From: Deltaproteobacteria bacterium
GTDB taxonomy: Bacteria; UBA10199; GCA-002796325; JACPFF01
DNA: 64,000 bases
Direction of reading: 5' to 3'
Assembly (NCBI GenBank): GCA_016183065.1
Contig: JACPFF010000016.1
Coordinates: 1 to 64,000, forward strand
Positions within the stretch are counted from its first letter, which is position 1; every line of letters starts with the position of its first letter. Of the stretch, positions 1-7,895 are shown piece after piece. The notes beneath the pieces are model-generated. The model did no database searches. It was not told the DNA's origin and saw nothing but the letters and a program-made list of their open reading frames with translations. Both the position numbers and the translations under genes were made by a program.

Positions 1-123
1 AATCCGCGGCTGATCGGGGGAACGGGTCCACGGATGTTGTGGCATGGCTGTGGTATCAACATTTATGAACTCTTGATTGCGATCTTTCTGGGCCAACCGC
101 CGGCGTCGCCTCCAGCGTGGCAT
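1..123 (-). CDS. N-terminal fragment of an unidentified protein
   Basis: An open frame starts at ATG 123-121 on the minus strand and runs off the window edge after 41 codons. The start begins MPRWRRRRRLAQKDRN, a basic N-terminus. It lies about 12 bases beyond the stop codon that ends the remnant of the preceding kinase gene, with a GAGGT-like ribosome site about nine bases ahead. This fits the next gene of the same minus-strand operon. No family can be named from 41 residues, and it could still be a chance frame. Confidence 0.3.
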   Translation of the reverse strand, partial: MPRWRRRRRLAQKDRNQEFINVDTTAMPQHPWTRSPDQPRI

Positions 124-135
124 ACGGCTGTGACC

Positions 136-266
136 TCACGGTTCCTCGGGTGTGCGGTCCCGTCGGTCATGCCGCATTTCGATATCGCCGCCTGGCAGTA
201 TGGACAGGGTGACGGTCTCGCCGAATGTGTCATGTATCGCGATGCGGGCGAATGTCTTCCCGCCCT
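136..266 (-). pseudogene. 3' remnant of the histidine kinase gene cut off by element R1
   Basis: When R1 is cut out by the rule that also restores rnfG, rnfB and the btuF-like gene (remove the eight bases before GGGGCTCAC through GGGGCCCCA), the kinase frame continues here for about 43 codons to TGA at 138-136. The joined protein would read GDPVIIEGGKTFARIAIHDT and on to GDIEMRHD. This is an amphipathic, strand-rich tail with ordinary codons. In the present sequence the 91 bp insert shifts the frame, so this tail is not translated from the kinase start. The function of the tail is not recognised. Confidence 0.5.
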
Positions 267-358
267 GCATTGGAGGGGCTCACGTCGCCCCCTCCAGCGG
301 CAAAGCCGCTGGAGCCTCCCCCTCAACGCCGCGGTGCGGCTGGGGCGTGGGGCCCCAC
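267..358 (+). repeat. Modular hairpin element R1 (cassette A)
   Basis: Element with left end GCATTGGAGGGGCTCACG and right end GTGGGGCCCCAC. It carries only cassette A, an inverted repeat CTCCAGCGGC / GCCGCTGGAG around AAA, then the conserved AACGCCGCGGTGCGGCTGGG stretch. It sits inside the 3' part of the histidine kinase gene, antisense to it, supplies that protein's last residues (GPHAPAAPRR) and shifts its frame. The same family recurs ten more times in the window. Confidence 0.9.
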
Positions 359-1849
359 GATAATGACCGGGTCGCCCGTGCGCACGGGAATGATCAACTC
401 GTTCAGCGCCAACAACGCGTCCCGCTCGCCATGGTTGTCTTGTTGGTGCGTGGGGAGCGGGAGGAACAGCCGAAAGGTCGTTCCGCTTCCCGGCACCGAT
501 GCGCCTTCCAGGCGTCCGCCAAAGGCCGTCACCGTGTCGCGCACGACCTGCATCCCGATGCCGTGTCCATCCAGTTTCCCCTCGGTATGCCCGCCCTGCA
601 GCACTTTGGTCAACAGCGCTGGTGGCATGCCTGGACCGGTATCCGCGATCGCCAGCGTCACATGCGCCTTCGTGTGCCCGGTCATGACCGTCAGGCAGCC
701 CTGACCTCCCATGGCCTCGATGGCATTTTTCATGATGTTGTCCACCGCCCGTTGCAGCTTTGTCCGATTGCCATGCACGGCGAGCGCGCGGTCGTGATAC
801 TGTTTCACGACGGTGAGATACCGTGCGTCGGCACGATGCTGATACTCCCCGATCAGTTCGTCGAGCACCTGATGCAGGGAAAAAAGGGTCGTGCGTTCCA
901 CGGCGCCCTGGTGGCGCTGCAGCAAATCCTCGGCAATTGTCCCCAACCGAGCGGTGCTCATCTGCAGCAGCGTGAGGTACCGTCCCTCCGTGGCATTGCC
1001 CGTGAGCCGTGCTGTCAGCCCCTGCACCACCACCTGCAACGACGAGAGGGGGCTCCGGAGGTCGTGGACGACCTGAGTGGCGAGCTTGCCAATCGCCGCG
1101 AGCTTCTCGTGCTGAACAAAATCACATAGGCGAAGCCGCATCTGAGTGATTGCGTTGACCAGTTGGTCCAACTCATCGCCTGCCTCGCGTGTTGATTTCC
1201 TGGTTGATAATGGCATGTGCTTTCCGGGCGATTTTCCTGGAAGTGCCAGAGATTGATCACTGCGACCGGCTTCAACATCGTCGGCGTATTGCGCAATGCG
1301 TGAGAGATGTCTGCCAATCAGCACCTGAAATACAACAAACATGAAAAGCGATACCAGAAATGTTTTTATCGAATTGCTCACAATAAGCACGAACACCTTG
1401 TTCAATAGTCGCTGATAAATGTTGTCGAGACTCGCGATAATAGTCAGTTCTCCAAGGTCTATACGACGACCATTATGTCTATGAGAAAGGGGAAATGTAT
1501 TGATGAGAACCTTTTTTGATCGTTGTTCGCCAACAGCCTCAACCGCCTTTTGCAATGAGGCATCTTCTGTCGTATTTTCTGTGATTCGTAACTGTTCAAT
1601 GTCTTGAATCTCAAGAATGCCGGATAGCTGAGTTTTGAGTCCCTGATCGTCCATGTTCCAGAGCGCAAGGGCGAGTCCCTTCAGATGACTGTTTTCAATC
1701 TGTGCTACGCGTGACTTGAGTTGATCAATATCATGCGAATAATCGAGCCTCAGTTGAATGGCTGTGAGGAGCAGTGTAATGGCGGAGCTGAATAATAAGA
1801 CCCAGAGAATATACTTTCTTGCAATGCGGTTAGTGCGCCAATATTTCAT
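323..1849 (-). CDS. Membrane sensor histidine kinase, C-terminus altered by R1
   Basis: Orthodox sensor kinase of about 509 residues. It has an N-terminal membrane segment (YILWVLLFSSAITLLLTAI), an extracytoplasmic sensor region, and a second membrane segment around the ILIVSN...FMFVVFQVLI stretch. It continues with a HAMP-like linker, a HisKA box with the phosphoacceptor in VVHDLRSPLSSL, and HATPase_c motifs N (NIMKNAIEAM), G1 (DTGPGMPP) and G2 (GHGIGM). The start is the ATG at 1849, in AAATGA overlapping the stop of the upstream gene, so translation is coupled; a longer in-frame start at 1900 is less likely. No receiver domain is present, unlike the related kinase at 4030-6603. The last dozen residues come from R1, which truncates the ancestral C-terminus. 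The cognate regulator is not in view. Confidence 0.9.
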   Translation of the reverse strand: MKYWRTNRIARKYILWVLLFSSAITLLLTAIQLRLDYSHDIDQLKSRVAQIENSHLKGLALALWNMDDQGLKTQLSGILEIQDIEQLRITENTTEDASLQKAVEAVGEQRSKKVLINTFPLSHRHNGRRIDLGELTIIASLDNIYQRLLNKVFVLIVSNSIKTFLVSLFMFVVFQVLIGRHLSRIAQYADDVEAGRSDQSLALPGKSPGKHMPLSTRKSTREAGDELDQLVNAITQMRLRLCDFVQHEKLAAIGKLATQVVHDLRSPLSSLQVVVQGLTARLTGNATEGRYLTLLQMSTARLGTIAEDLLQRHQGAVERTTLFSLHQVLDELIGEYQHRADARYLTVVKQYHDRALAVHGNRTKLQRAVDNIMKNAIEAMGGQGCLTVMTGHTKAHVTLAIADTGPGMPPALLTKVLQGGHTEGKLDGHGIGMQVVRDTVTAFGGRLEGASVPGSGTTFRLFLPLPTHQQDNHGERDALLALNELIIPVRTGDPVIIVGPHAPAAPRR

Positions 1850-2878
1850 TTGTGCTCGCCCGTTTCTTCGACGACAGGAAAATGTCGTCTCCCGATCCAT
1901 GGTGGCATGGCCCTGTCCGAGAAACTATTGTTGGGTGGCCACACGTTGCCGTTATCGAGTGCAATCCCGTCTTTCACGAGTTGAATTGTGATTGTTTGCT
2001 CGGCATATGGTCGATTATCGGATAAGACGAAGGCTTCTCCAACAGGGTATGAGGTCGTTGTCCCCAATCGTTCGTAATCGATTAACGGATTGACAGAAAT
2101 CCGGCTCTCCTCCCTGGCAGCAAGGCGCAAAAAATCAACAGGTCTGCAAATGAGGCCATTTTCAAGGGCGTGACCCCATGGATATATGACGCCATTTTCA
2201 GATCGATAGATGAGCGTGAGGGGTGAGATCGCATGAAATGCACAGAAGCGGAGAAAAATTTTGCAATACCAAATCACGTTGTGTGCAAGGCTCTCCATTG
2301 GCGAGAAATGTATAGCGGTCATCGAATTGAAACTGACCCAAAGCCGTCCACACCTTGCGCCCCAACCAGTTGGCCCGAATTATTTCGTAATCGGCATTGA
2401 AAAGTCGATTAAACGTGTTGTAAAAGGCAATAAACGCACGGCCAAAACCTTGCAGTGTGCTGAGACCCAGGCGGCGTTCAACGACAACAATCTCCGAACC
2501 ACGCTCTCTTTTAGCATCGATAAAAAACGTTGAAGCCCAGATCGCCAGCAGCTCTCCACGGGCGCCAACAAAACGCCCATAAAAGACGAGGTTCGGCCAA
2601 GACTCATTCGAGGTATGAAAATAGCGGAGATCGAGACGAACCACATCATCCGAACGTGTCCGAAAGCAAAATGCTTGAGCACATTGTTCGATCGCTGTGC
2701 GATTCACTCCCAGCTGGCAGAGCGCATCAGTATCTGGAGCCACGAGGCTGCGAAAGAACTTTGCCTCGTTTGTCATGAGGCCGGATTGCTCGAGTTCAGT
2801 GTATAGTGCGGGAGGAAATGGCGCGCGGTGTCTGTTACTCTTGGACGTCCTGACATGTGTATCGAAAGGCGAAGTCAT
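1846..2878 (-). pseudogene. Frameshifted gene, GNAT-like protein of unknown role, coupled to the kinase
   Basis: Two overlapping frames look like one gene split by a single-base shift. The upstream frame (about 2878 to 2198) contains FYGRFVGARGELLAIWAS and RANWLGRKVWTALGQFQFDD, which resembles the core of GNAT-type acyltransferases. The downstream frame (to 1846) continues with RFCAFHAISPLTLIYRSENG and ends GEHK. The frames overlap by 125 bp and each looks non-protein-like on its far side. The switch falls near an A4T5 run around 2255, where an indel is plausible, either real or an assembly error. Its stop overlaps the kinase ATG (ATGA), so it probably supplies or senses a signal for that kinase. 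Start and family are uncertain. Confidence 0.45.
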
Positions 2879-3154
2879 CGGAAGTGGATACCGTGTCCCG
2901 CACATGGGAGGGTATCGCTCGATACAGTCGCCGTGACAGAAGGAGCATGACTCGGCCAGTGTTGGCAGGTATTCCACTGGTTGCCGTATTTTGCGGACGA
3001 CTGGCGGACCACAACAACGTCCCGGAAATCGCAGAGATCCGAGTGCCATTGACGTTCCCTCATGAGAGTCCTACACGGTCCTCTATTCGGCGGATCTCTT
3101 CTTGCTCCGTAAGAAATGCATCATAAGACGCGGATATATGAAGGATGCTGAAGG

Positions 3155-3925
3155 ATGCAATCTGTTTTTTTGGCGATGCTCCTATGGTTTATCAGTTTCG
3201 GGCTGTTGCCAACGGCGTATGGTATGGCCATTCGCATTGTGACAGAAGAATACCCTCCGTATAATTTTACTCAAAATGGCGCTGTTCAGGGCGTTGGAAC
3301 CGATGTCGTGCGAGAAACTCTCAAGATTGTGGACATTGAGGCACCAATAGAGGTTTTGCCATGGGCGCGTGCGTACAAAATGGCCTTGGAGAATGGGAAG
3401 GTTCCCATCTACACGATTAGTCGAACGCCGGAAAGAGAGCGCCTTTTTAAATGGGTTGGAGTGATTACTCCGGTGGACCAATGCGTTTTTGCGCTAAAAG
3501 CAGAGCAGATTCACATTGCGCAATTTGACGATTTAAAGCGTTATGAAATGGGTGCGGTGATCGATGATGTGCAGGAACAGTACCTTCTTCGTCGTGGATT
3601 CCCTCGAACGAAAATCCAATCGAATACGACCCACGAAGCGAACTTCCGAAAGCTTTTAAAACATCGCATTGATTTGTGGGCCGTGTTGGAATTGACCGCA
3701 TATTACCTTGTGAGAGAAAATCATTATGATCCGGAAACGACTATCGAAAAAGTGTTTTGTATGGAGGATCTTTCGGTCGAGGGTGATTACATGGCCTTCA
3801 GTAATAAAACTGCCGATGTTGTCGTTGAAAAATTCCAACGTGCGTTAAGGGAAATCAAAAGCAACGGAACATATGCAAAGATTATTCGTTCGTATCAAAG
3901 AAGCGAGCATGCGACTCGCCAATAA
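3155..3925 (+). CDS. Periplasmic solute-binding protein, SBP_bac_3 type
   Basis: 256 residues with a cleavable signal peptide (LLWFISFGLLPTAYG), then the family start IRIVTEEYPPYNFTQNGAVQGVGTDVV, split here as IRIVTEEYPPYNFTQNG followed by GVGTDVV. PWARAY and the C-terminal FQRALREIKSNGTYAKII are typical of polar amino-acid or sensor-type binding proteins. No permease or ATPase gene is adjacent. It lies between two sensor kinase operons, divergent from one and convergent with the other. A role in presenting a ligand to a sensor is therefore as likely as transport (inference). The start is the ATG in GAAGGATG. Confidence 0.8.
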   Translation: MQSVFLAMLLWFISFGLLPTAYGMAIRIVTEEYPPYNFTQNGAVQGVGTDVVRETLKIVDIEAPIEVLPWARAYKMALENGKVPIYTISRTPERERLFKWVGVITPVDQCVFALKAEQIHIAQFDDLKRYEMGAVIDDVQEQYLLRRGFPRTKIQSNTTHEANFRKLLKHRIDLWAVLELTAYYLVRENHYDPETTIEKVFCMEDLSVEGDYMAFSNKTADVVVEKFQRALREIKSNGTYAKIIRSYQRSEHATRQ

Positions 3926-4029
3926 TCGGTACTGTTTCTGCAAGTGTTGCGAACGGTTAGGGGACCGTGCATTTGATCATTAAACGTCGAAATATTGTCT
4001 GATGTCTTGTCTCGCGGGTGCCCGCGGGT

Positions 4030-6603
4030 TTACCCCGGCATGCGCTCACTGCGCATCAAGGCCTGTAATTGTGCTGGAGAGTTCGGGACCTTCAGCGGCA
4101 CAATGCCATCTGCGGCCTGACACAGGGGATCGGCAGCGATTTCGTGTGAACTGTCCCCGGAGGCGATGAGCACGGTGGGGATGCCGGCGGCCTTCAGATG
4201 GGCAATGACCTGGTCAATGCGCCAGGTACTCTCGGGAATGCGCTTGTCGACAAAGGCGCAGGCAAATTGGGCATAGTCGTTGGTGGCGGCTTCGCAGGCC
4301 TCCATCGAGGCAAACGCGGTCACTTGCGCAACGCCCAGTCTTTCTTGCATCAGCTCCCAGCTGAGATGAATGGCCGGATCATCGTCGATCACCAGGATGT
4401 GCGGTTGCGGTGTCACGGGAGACGACCGGTTGGCTCGCACTCCGATGTCTGGCATCCGGATCGGCACGATCCCGGCGAGCCCCTTGGGAATCAGGCGTAC
4501 CCCGAGGTTGGCGCAGCGGGTGCGGACCTCGCCATCCTCATAGTAGCTGGTGACCAAGATCGTGCGGTCGGCGATCTGCAACTGCGCCACCAAATCAAGA
4601 CCGTTGTTCGGTTCGCCGCAAAATTCATAATCGCAGAGGAAGAGGATCTGCGCCCGGGGCGTGGCCGCGTACCAGGCCACCACATCGGTTCCGCAGGAAA
4701 AGTGCACCGTCATAATCGTGCCATCCTCAGCATAAGCAGCAAACCGATTGTCCCACACCTGATGAATGGAGGGGTCATCGTCGACGATGACGACTACGGT
4801 ATCGGGCGGAAGGACGAGTTCGGGGACGAACCATGCGGGTGGCGCGGCCCGAGGCAAGGTGAGTAGGACAGTGGTTCCACGCCCCACGCTCGAGTCGATG
4901 GTGAGTGTGCCATGCCACTGCTCGACTGCGGAGCGCGCATGATAGAGTCCCAGTCCCGATCCACCGGGCTTCCCAAACGTGGCGCCGCGTTGCATGAGCT
5001 GGGGCAATACGTCGGAGGGGATTCCGGGGCCATCATCGCAGACCGCAATCTTGAGGATGTCCGATATCGCGGTGACCGTGCAGGTGATAGTGCCGTGCCC
5101 CACCAGCGCCTCGACGGCATTGTTGATCAGATTCGAGAGGACGCGTTGAAAGGCCACAGGGTCGACAGTTGTAAAGAGGCCATAGATTGTGACATCGAGC
5201 GGGGCGTCGATGGTTACGTCCGGCTGATGTCGAAACTGGATCCGTTTTTCGGAGATCAATGGTTCGATCAGGCTGGAGAGGAGTCGTGGCGCATTGGCCA
5301 CGGGCGGACCTTCCACCGTCGTAGATCGCGCATTTCGGCCGGCCAAATCATGGGCAATATCCTCCATGCGCTGCACTGCCCGTCGAATCAGCAGTCGCTT
5401 CCGTTCCGGCAATTCCTGAATCTGCCCAGACACTACCCGCAAGGCGGTCAACGGCGACCGAATGTCATGGGCGACCTGTGAGGCAATGCGTCCGATGGCT
5501 GCAAGATTCGATTGCGTCCTGACCTGCTCTGCATATTCTCCCAGACGTTTCATGGTTGTCAGAAATGCATTCGAGATGTCAGTCAGTTCGCTGTAAGGGT
5601 ACACGCCTCCCTGCAGTCGTTCGCAAGATGCGAGATCGGTGTTTTCGATGTGCATGATGCGTGTTTTGATACGCTGGAGGTTCGATGCAACGATGCGAAA
5701 TTTTTTATACACCAGAAAACAGAGTAACGTCATCGGCAGCAAGCAAACGACCAAGATCAAGAACACTTCCTTGCATAGGAAAGTATTAATGGACTGTTTT
5801 GGAACGAGCATTGTAAAAACCAACCCTGCGGAGTCGTCTGCCGATACATATTTATACGCACTCTCATCCTGCGTGGATCCGCAGACGTCAATGTTGTAGA
5901 CACATTCTCCATTCCTCAACGCAACGAAAAATTTATTATGATGGTAATCAACCGCAAACAGCGGAAGGCGCTCATTGAGTGCATCCAGACGGCTTTTCAA
6001 CGATTGTTCCAGCACGTCAAATCCAAATCCTTTGAGGCGATATTCGACGTAGATGCTCCCAAATTGCATTCGACTGCGCGTGTAATCGATTTTTCTTACA
6101 ATATTGATGCCTGTATTGATTCCGTCGTTTTCAAGGTAGGACGAGACGTGCGTGATCTTCTTGAATTCCTCTGAATGCTGCAAATTCGGCAGTTTGGATG
6201 ATGCAGTTTCCACAAGTCGATTCATGTCAAATAGCACCTGGCCATTTTCATGGATGATGCGGTATCGATCGATGCGATCTGTCAATCCGTAAAAACTTTT
6301 GGTCAATAGGTCAAAAGAAGATCTTGCATTCTCAATGAAACGTGCATTGATCCTGCGTTGATTTTGATGAAAGTATGTTCCGATTCGATAGGCAATGGCG
6401 TCTTGAAAATGCGCATACTCCTGCAACTTTGCCATTTTATGGTCGAAGTGTTGGACAATGCCTTCGTGCGCATTTTGGATGGAAAGGTCGAGTGTGGCTC
6501 GAGTAAAGGTCCACAGGGCGACCAACATGAAGGCAATCGCAATAACTGCACTCATTGCGAATATGAGGGTCGTTCTAAAAAGGTCGTTTTTTATGCTCGT
6601 CAC
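4030..6603 (-). CDS. Hybrid sensor histidine kinase with two receiver domains
   Basis: 857 residues. A membrane segment near residues 12-32 and a second around 280 (LILVVCLLPMTLLCFLVY) bracket a large periplasmic sensor. HisKA follows with its H box (QVAHDIRSPLTAL), then HATPase_c (NNAVEALVGH, DDGPGIPSDV, GGSGLGLYHA). Two receivers follow. REC1 starts VVVIVDDDPSIHQ and has acceptor Asp in FLCDYEF, Thr/Ser in VTSYYEDG and Lys in IPKG. REC2 starts ILVIDDDPAIHLS with acceptor Asp in AFVDKRIP and Lys in VPLKVP. Both keep the catalytic residues. The start overlaps the stop of the upstream lipoprotein gene by four bases. Its H box closely resembles that of the kinase at 323-1849. No DNA-binding output domain is present. 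Confidence 0.92.
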   Translation of the reverse strand: MTSIKNDLFRTTLIFAMSAVIAIAFMLVALWTFTRATLDLSIQNAHEGIVQHFDHKMAKLQEYAHFQDAIAYRIGTYFHQNQRRINARFIENARSSFDLLTKSFYGLTDRIDRYRIIHENGQVLFDMNRLVETASSKLPNLQHSEEFKKITHVSSYLENDGINTGINIVRKIDYTRSRMQFGSIYVEYRLKGFGFDVLEQSLKSRLDALNERLPLFAVDYHHNKFFVALRNGECVYNIDVCGSTQDESAYKYVSADDSAGLVFTMLVPKQSINTFLCKEVFLILVVCLLPMTLLCFLVYKKFRIVASNLQRIKTRIMHIENTDLASCERLQGGVYPYSELTDISNAFLTTMKRLGEYAEQVRTQSNLAAIGRIASQVAHDIRSPLTALRVVSGQIQELPERKRLLIRRAVQRMEDIAHDLAGRNARSTTVEGPPVANAPRLLSSLIEPLISEKRIQFRHQPDVTIDAPLDVTIYGLFTTVDPVAFQRVLSNLINNAVEALVGHGTITCTVTAISDILKIAVCDDGPGIPSDVLPQLMQRGATFGKPGGSGLGLYHARSAVEQWHGTLTIDSSVGRGTTVLLTLPRAAPPAWFVPELVLPPDTVVVIVDDDPSIHQVWDNRFAAYAEDGTIMTVHFSCGTDVVAWYAATPRAQILFLCDYEFCGEPNNGLDLVAQLQIADRTILVTSYYEDGEVRTRCANLGVRLIPKGLAGIVPIRMPDIGVRANRSSPVTPQPHILVIDDDPAIHLSWELMQERLGVAQVTAFASMEACEAATNDYAQFACAFVDKRIPESTWRIDQVIAHLKAAGIPTVLIASGDSSHEIAADPLCQAADGIVPLKVPNSPAQLQALMRSERMPG

Positions 6604-7532
6604 TTTTTGTCTTTCGCTCTCGTCAACTCTAATAATCTGAAGTCAAAATGTTTTATCTGAAGATCGCGCAGTCTTGTCGTAAAGCGTTCTCCGTGCAATA
6701 TGTATGCCTTGCCGTGTCCTTCCACGGAGAAGTCTGCCAGTGTGATATTGGCGTTTTTGTAGTCATCAAGGAATAAGGGTTTCACGACCTCCGCCCCGTT
6801 ATAGATGATAAATCCAAAGTGCCGAGCATCATGGCCAAGATGCCTGCGCACGCCGTCAAAGAGTGGATTGATCGTCAGATCAATGCCAACCAGGCCATAG
6901 GGCCGATCTTTGTGCACGATGGTTTTTGTGCAGATGACAATTTTTCCTAAACCACCGGTGTCATTGCCAACACGCTTTGTGCATTGTACCAAATTTGCAT
7001 CATGGTTCCCTTTTGCCTGTAGATAAAATTGGAACTTGTTCCATTCAAGGTCGGCTGCCGTGATCAACTGGGGATTCGTCCATGGATACACTCTCATCGC
7101 ACCATGCTTGAAGTCGAGGACATATTGCCACCCGATCCCCGGAACGGTGTTTCGATTATTCCGAAATACATCTTCGAGATGTTCCGTCAGTATTAAATAT
7201 CGCAGGAGGTCAGGGGTAATAGTGTGATGATTTGGAACAAAAAAATTGGTTTCTGCGCAATGCTGATGGTCTGTCAAGAATTCGCCATTTTGCTGTTGAT
7301 AACAGTTGGGGGAATAGATCGGCGCGGGTGCGGTTTTGCTGTTGAGTAATGCATCTATTCTTCGTTGCATATTGTTGAGTAATGTTTCGACACTTGCGAT
7401 CTGCTGGTTCAATGCTTCTTCAATTGCTGTTGTGTCCAGTGATGATTGCGTAGTGTGGTTGCATGCACACAAGAGGGATAGGACATTGATGACTGCCATT
7501 ATGCGTGCCATGGGGGTGACCATCTTATGCAT
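6600..7532 (-). CDS. Lipoprotein with a Cache-like ligand-sensing domain
   Basis: 310 residues. The N-terminus is a lipoprotein signal (AVINVLSLLCAC, lipobox LCAC), followed by a short coiled stretch and a globular domain. That domain contains PGIGWQYVLDFKHGAMRVYPW, read here as GIGWQYVLDF and AMRVYPW, and DRPYGLVGIDLTINPLF, a layout typical of double Cache (PDC) sensor domains. It would sit on the outer face of a membrane. Its stop overlaps the ATG of the hybrid kinase (ATGA), so the two are co-translated and the lipoprotein is probably the kinase's accessory sensor. An alternative start lies seven codons downstream (MARIMAV). Confidence 0.7.
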   Translation of the reverse strand: MHKMVTPMARIMAVINVLSLLCACNHTTQSSLDTTAIEEALNQQIASVETLLNNMQRRIDALLNSKTAPAPIYSPNCYQQQNGEFLTDHQHCAETNFFVPNHHTITPDLLRYLILTEHLEDVFRNNRNTVPGIGWQYVLDFKHGAMRVYPWTNPQLITAADLEWNKFQFYLQAKGNHDANLVQCTKRVGNDTGGLGKIVICTKTIVHKDRPYGLVGIDLTINPLFDGVRRHLGHDARHFGFIIYNGAEVVKPLFLDDYKNANITLADFSVEGHGKAYILHGERFTTRLRDLQIKHFDFRLLELTRAKDKK

Positions 7533-7863
7533 ATTCCACGTGAAAGAGCTTCTGTATTGATGAAAAGTCCGCTAACACCTCATCAAAAGAACCTCCGCGA
7601 CTGATAAAATAACCGAGCACATTATTTTTTCCCAGGAAATTTCCCCTCCAAAGAAACAACACTGTAAGCAATTCGTGTGCCATAGTTTGCATTCCACAAG
7701 CCATTGAAATTGCAAAATAAAAAAGATGAAAAAAGCTGAGTTCAGTTTTTCGAACATCATGGGTGCGAAAAGTTGGACTTTGTGTTCTGAAAATGGAACA
7801 TATGTGTTCATTATTCGGTCCCGAATTGGCGATTTTGCAGTCCACGGGATTCTGTTGCGCCAT
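7525..7863 (-). CDS. Small unassigned ORF overlapping the lipoprotein start
   Basis: A 112-codon minus-strand frame in a locally AT-rich stretch ends FHVEYA with TAA inside the ATGCATAA of the next gene's start, a geometry seen in coupled genes. The second half (from MACGMQTM, about position 7704) reads more like protein than the first. No family is recognised. It may equally be a leader region with a chance frame. Confidence 0.2.
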   Translation of the reverse strand: MAQQNPVDCKIANSGPNNEHICSIFRTQSPTFRTHDVRKTELSFFHLFYFAISMACGMQTMAHELLTVLFLWRGNFLGKNNVLGYFISRGGSFDEVLADFSSIQKLFHVEYA

Positions 7864-7895
7864 CGAGCTGTGTGGCGTAGAAGGGGTGCGGAGGG
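7533..7895. other. AT-rich divergent intergenic region
   Basis: About 360 bp between the minus-strand sensor operon and the plus-strand Ser/Thr kinase. It must hold the promoters of both. I see A/T tracts (for example AAATAAAAAAG near 7720) but no convincing -35/-10 pair or terminator. It contains the doubtful 112-codon minus-strand frame. Confidence 0.4.

Noticed and set aside
152-1129. Long plus-strand frame (325 codons) opposite the histidine kinase
   Set aside because: It is antisense to clear HisKA/HATPase motifs, lacks protein-like composition and enters element R1. It is a shadow of a GC-rich gene.
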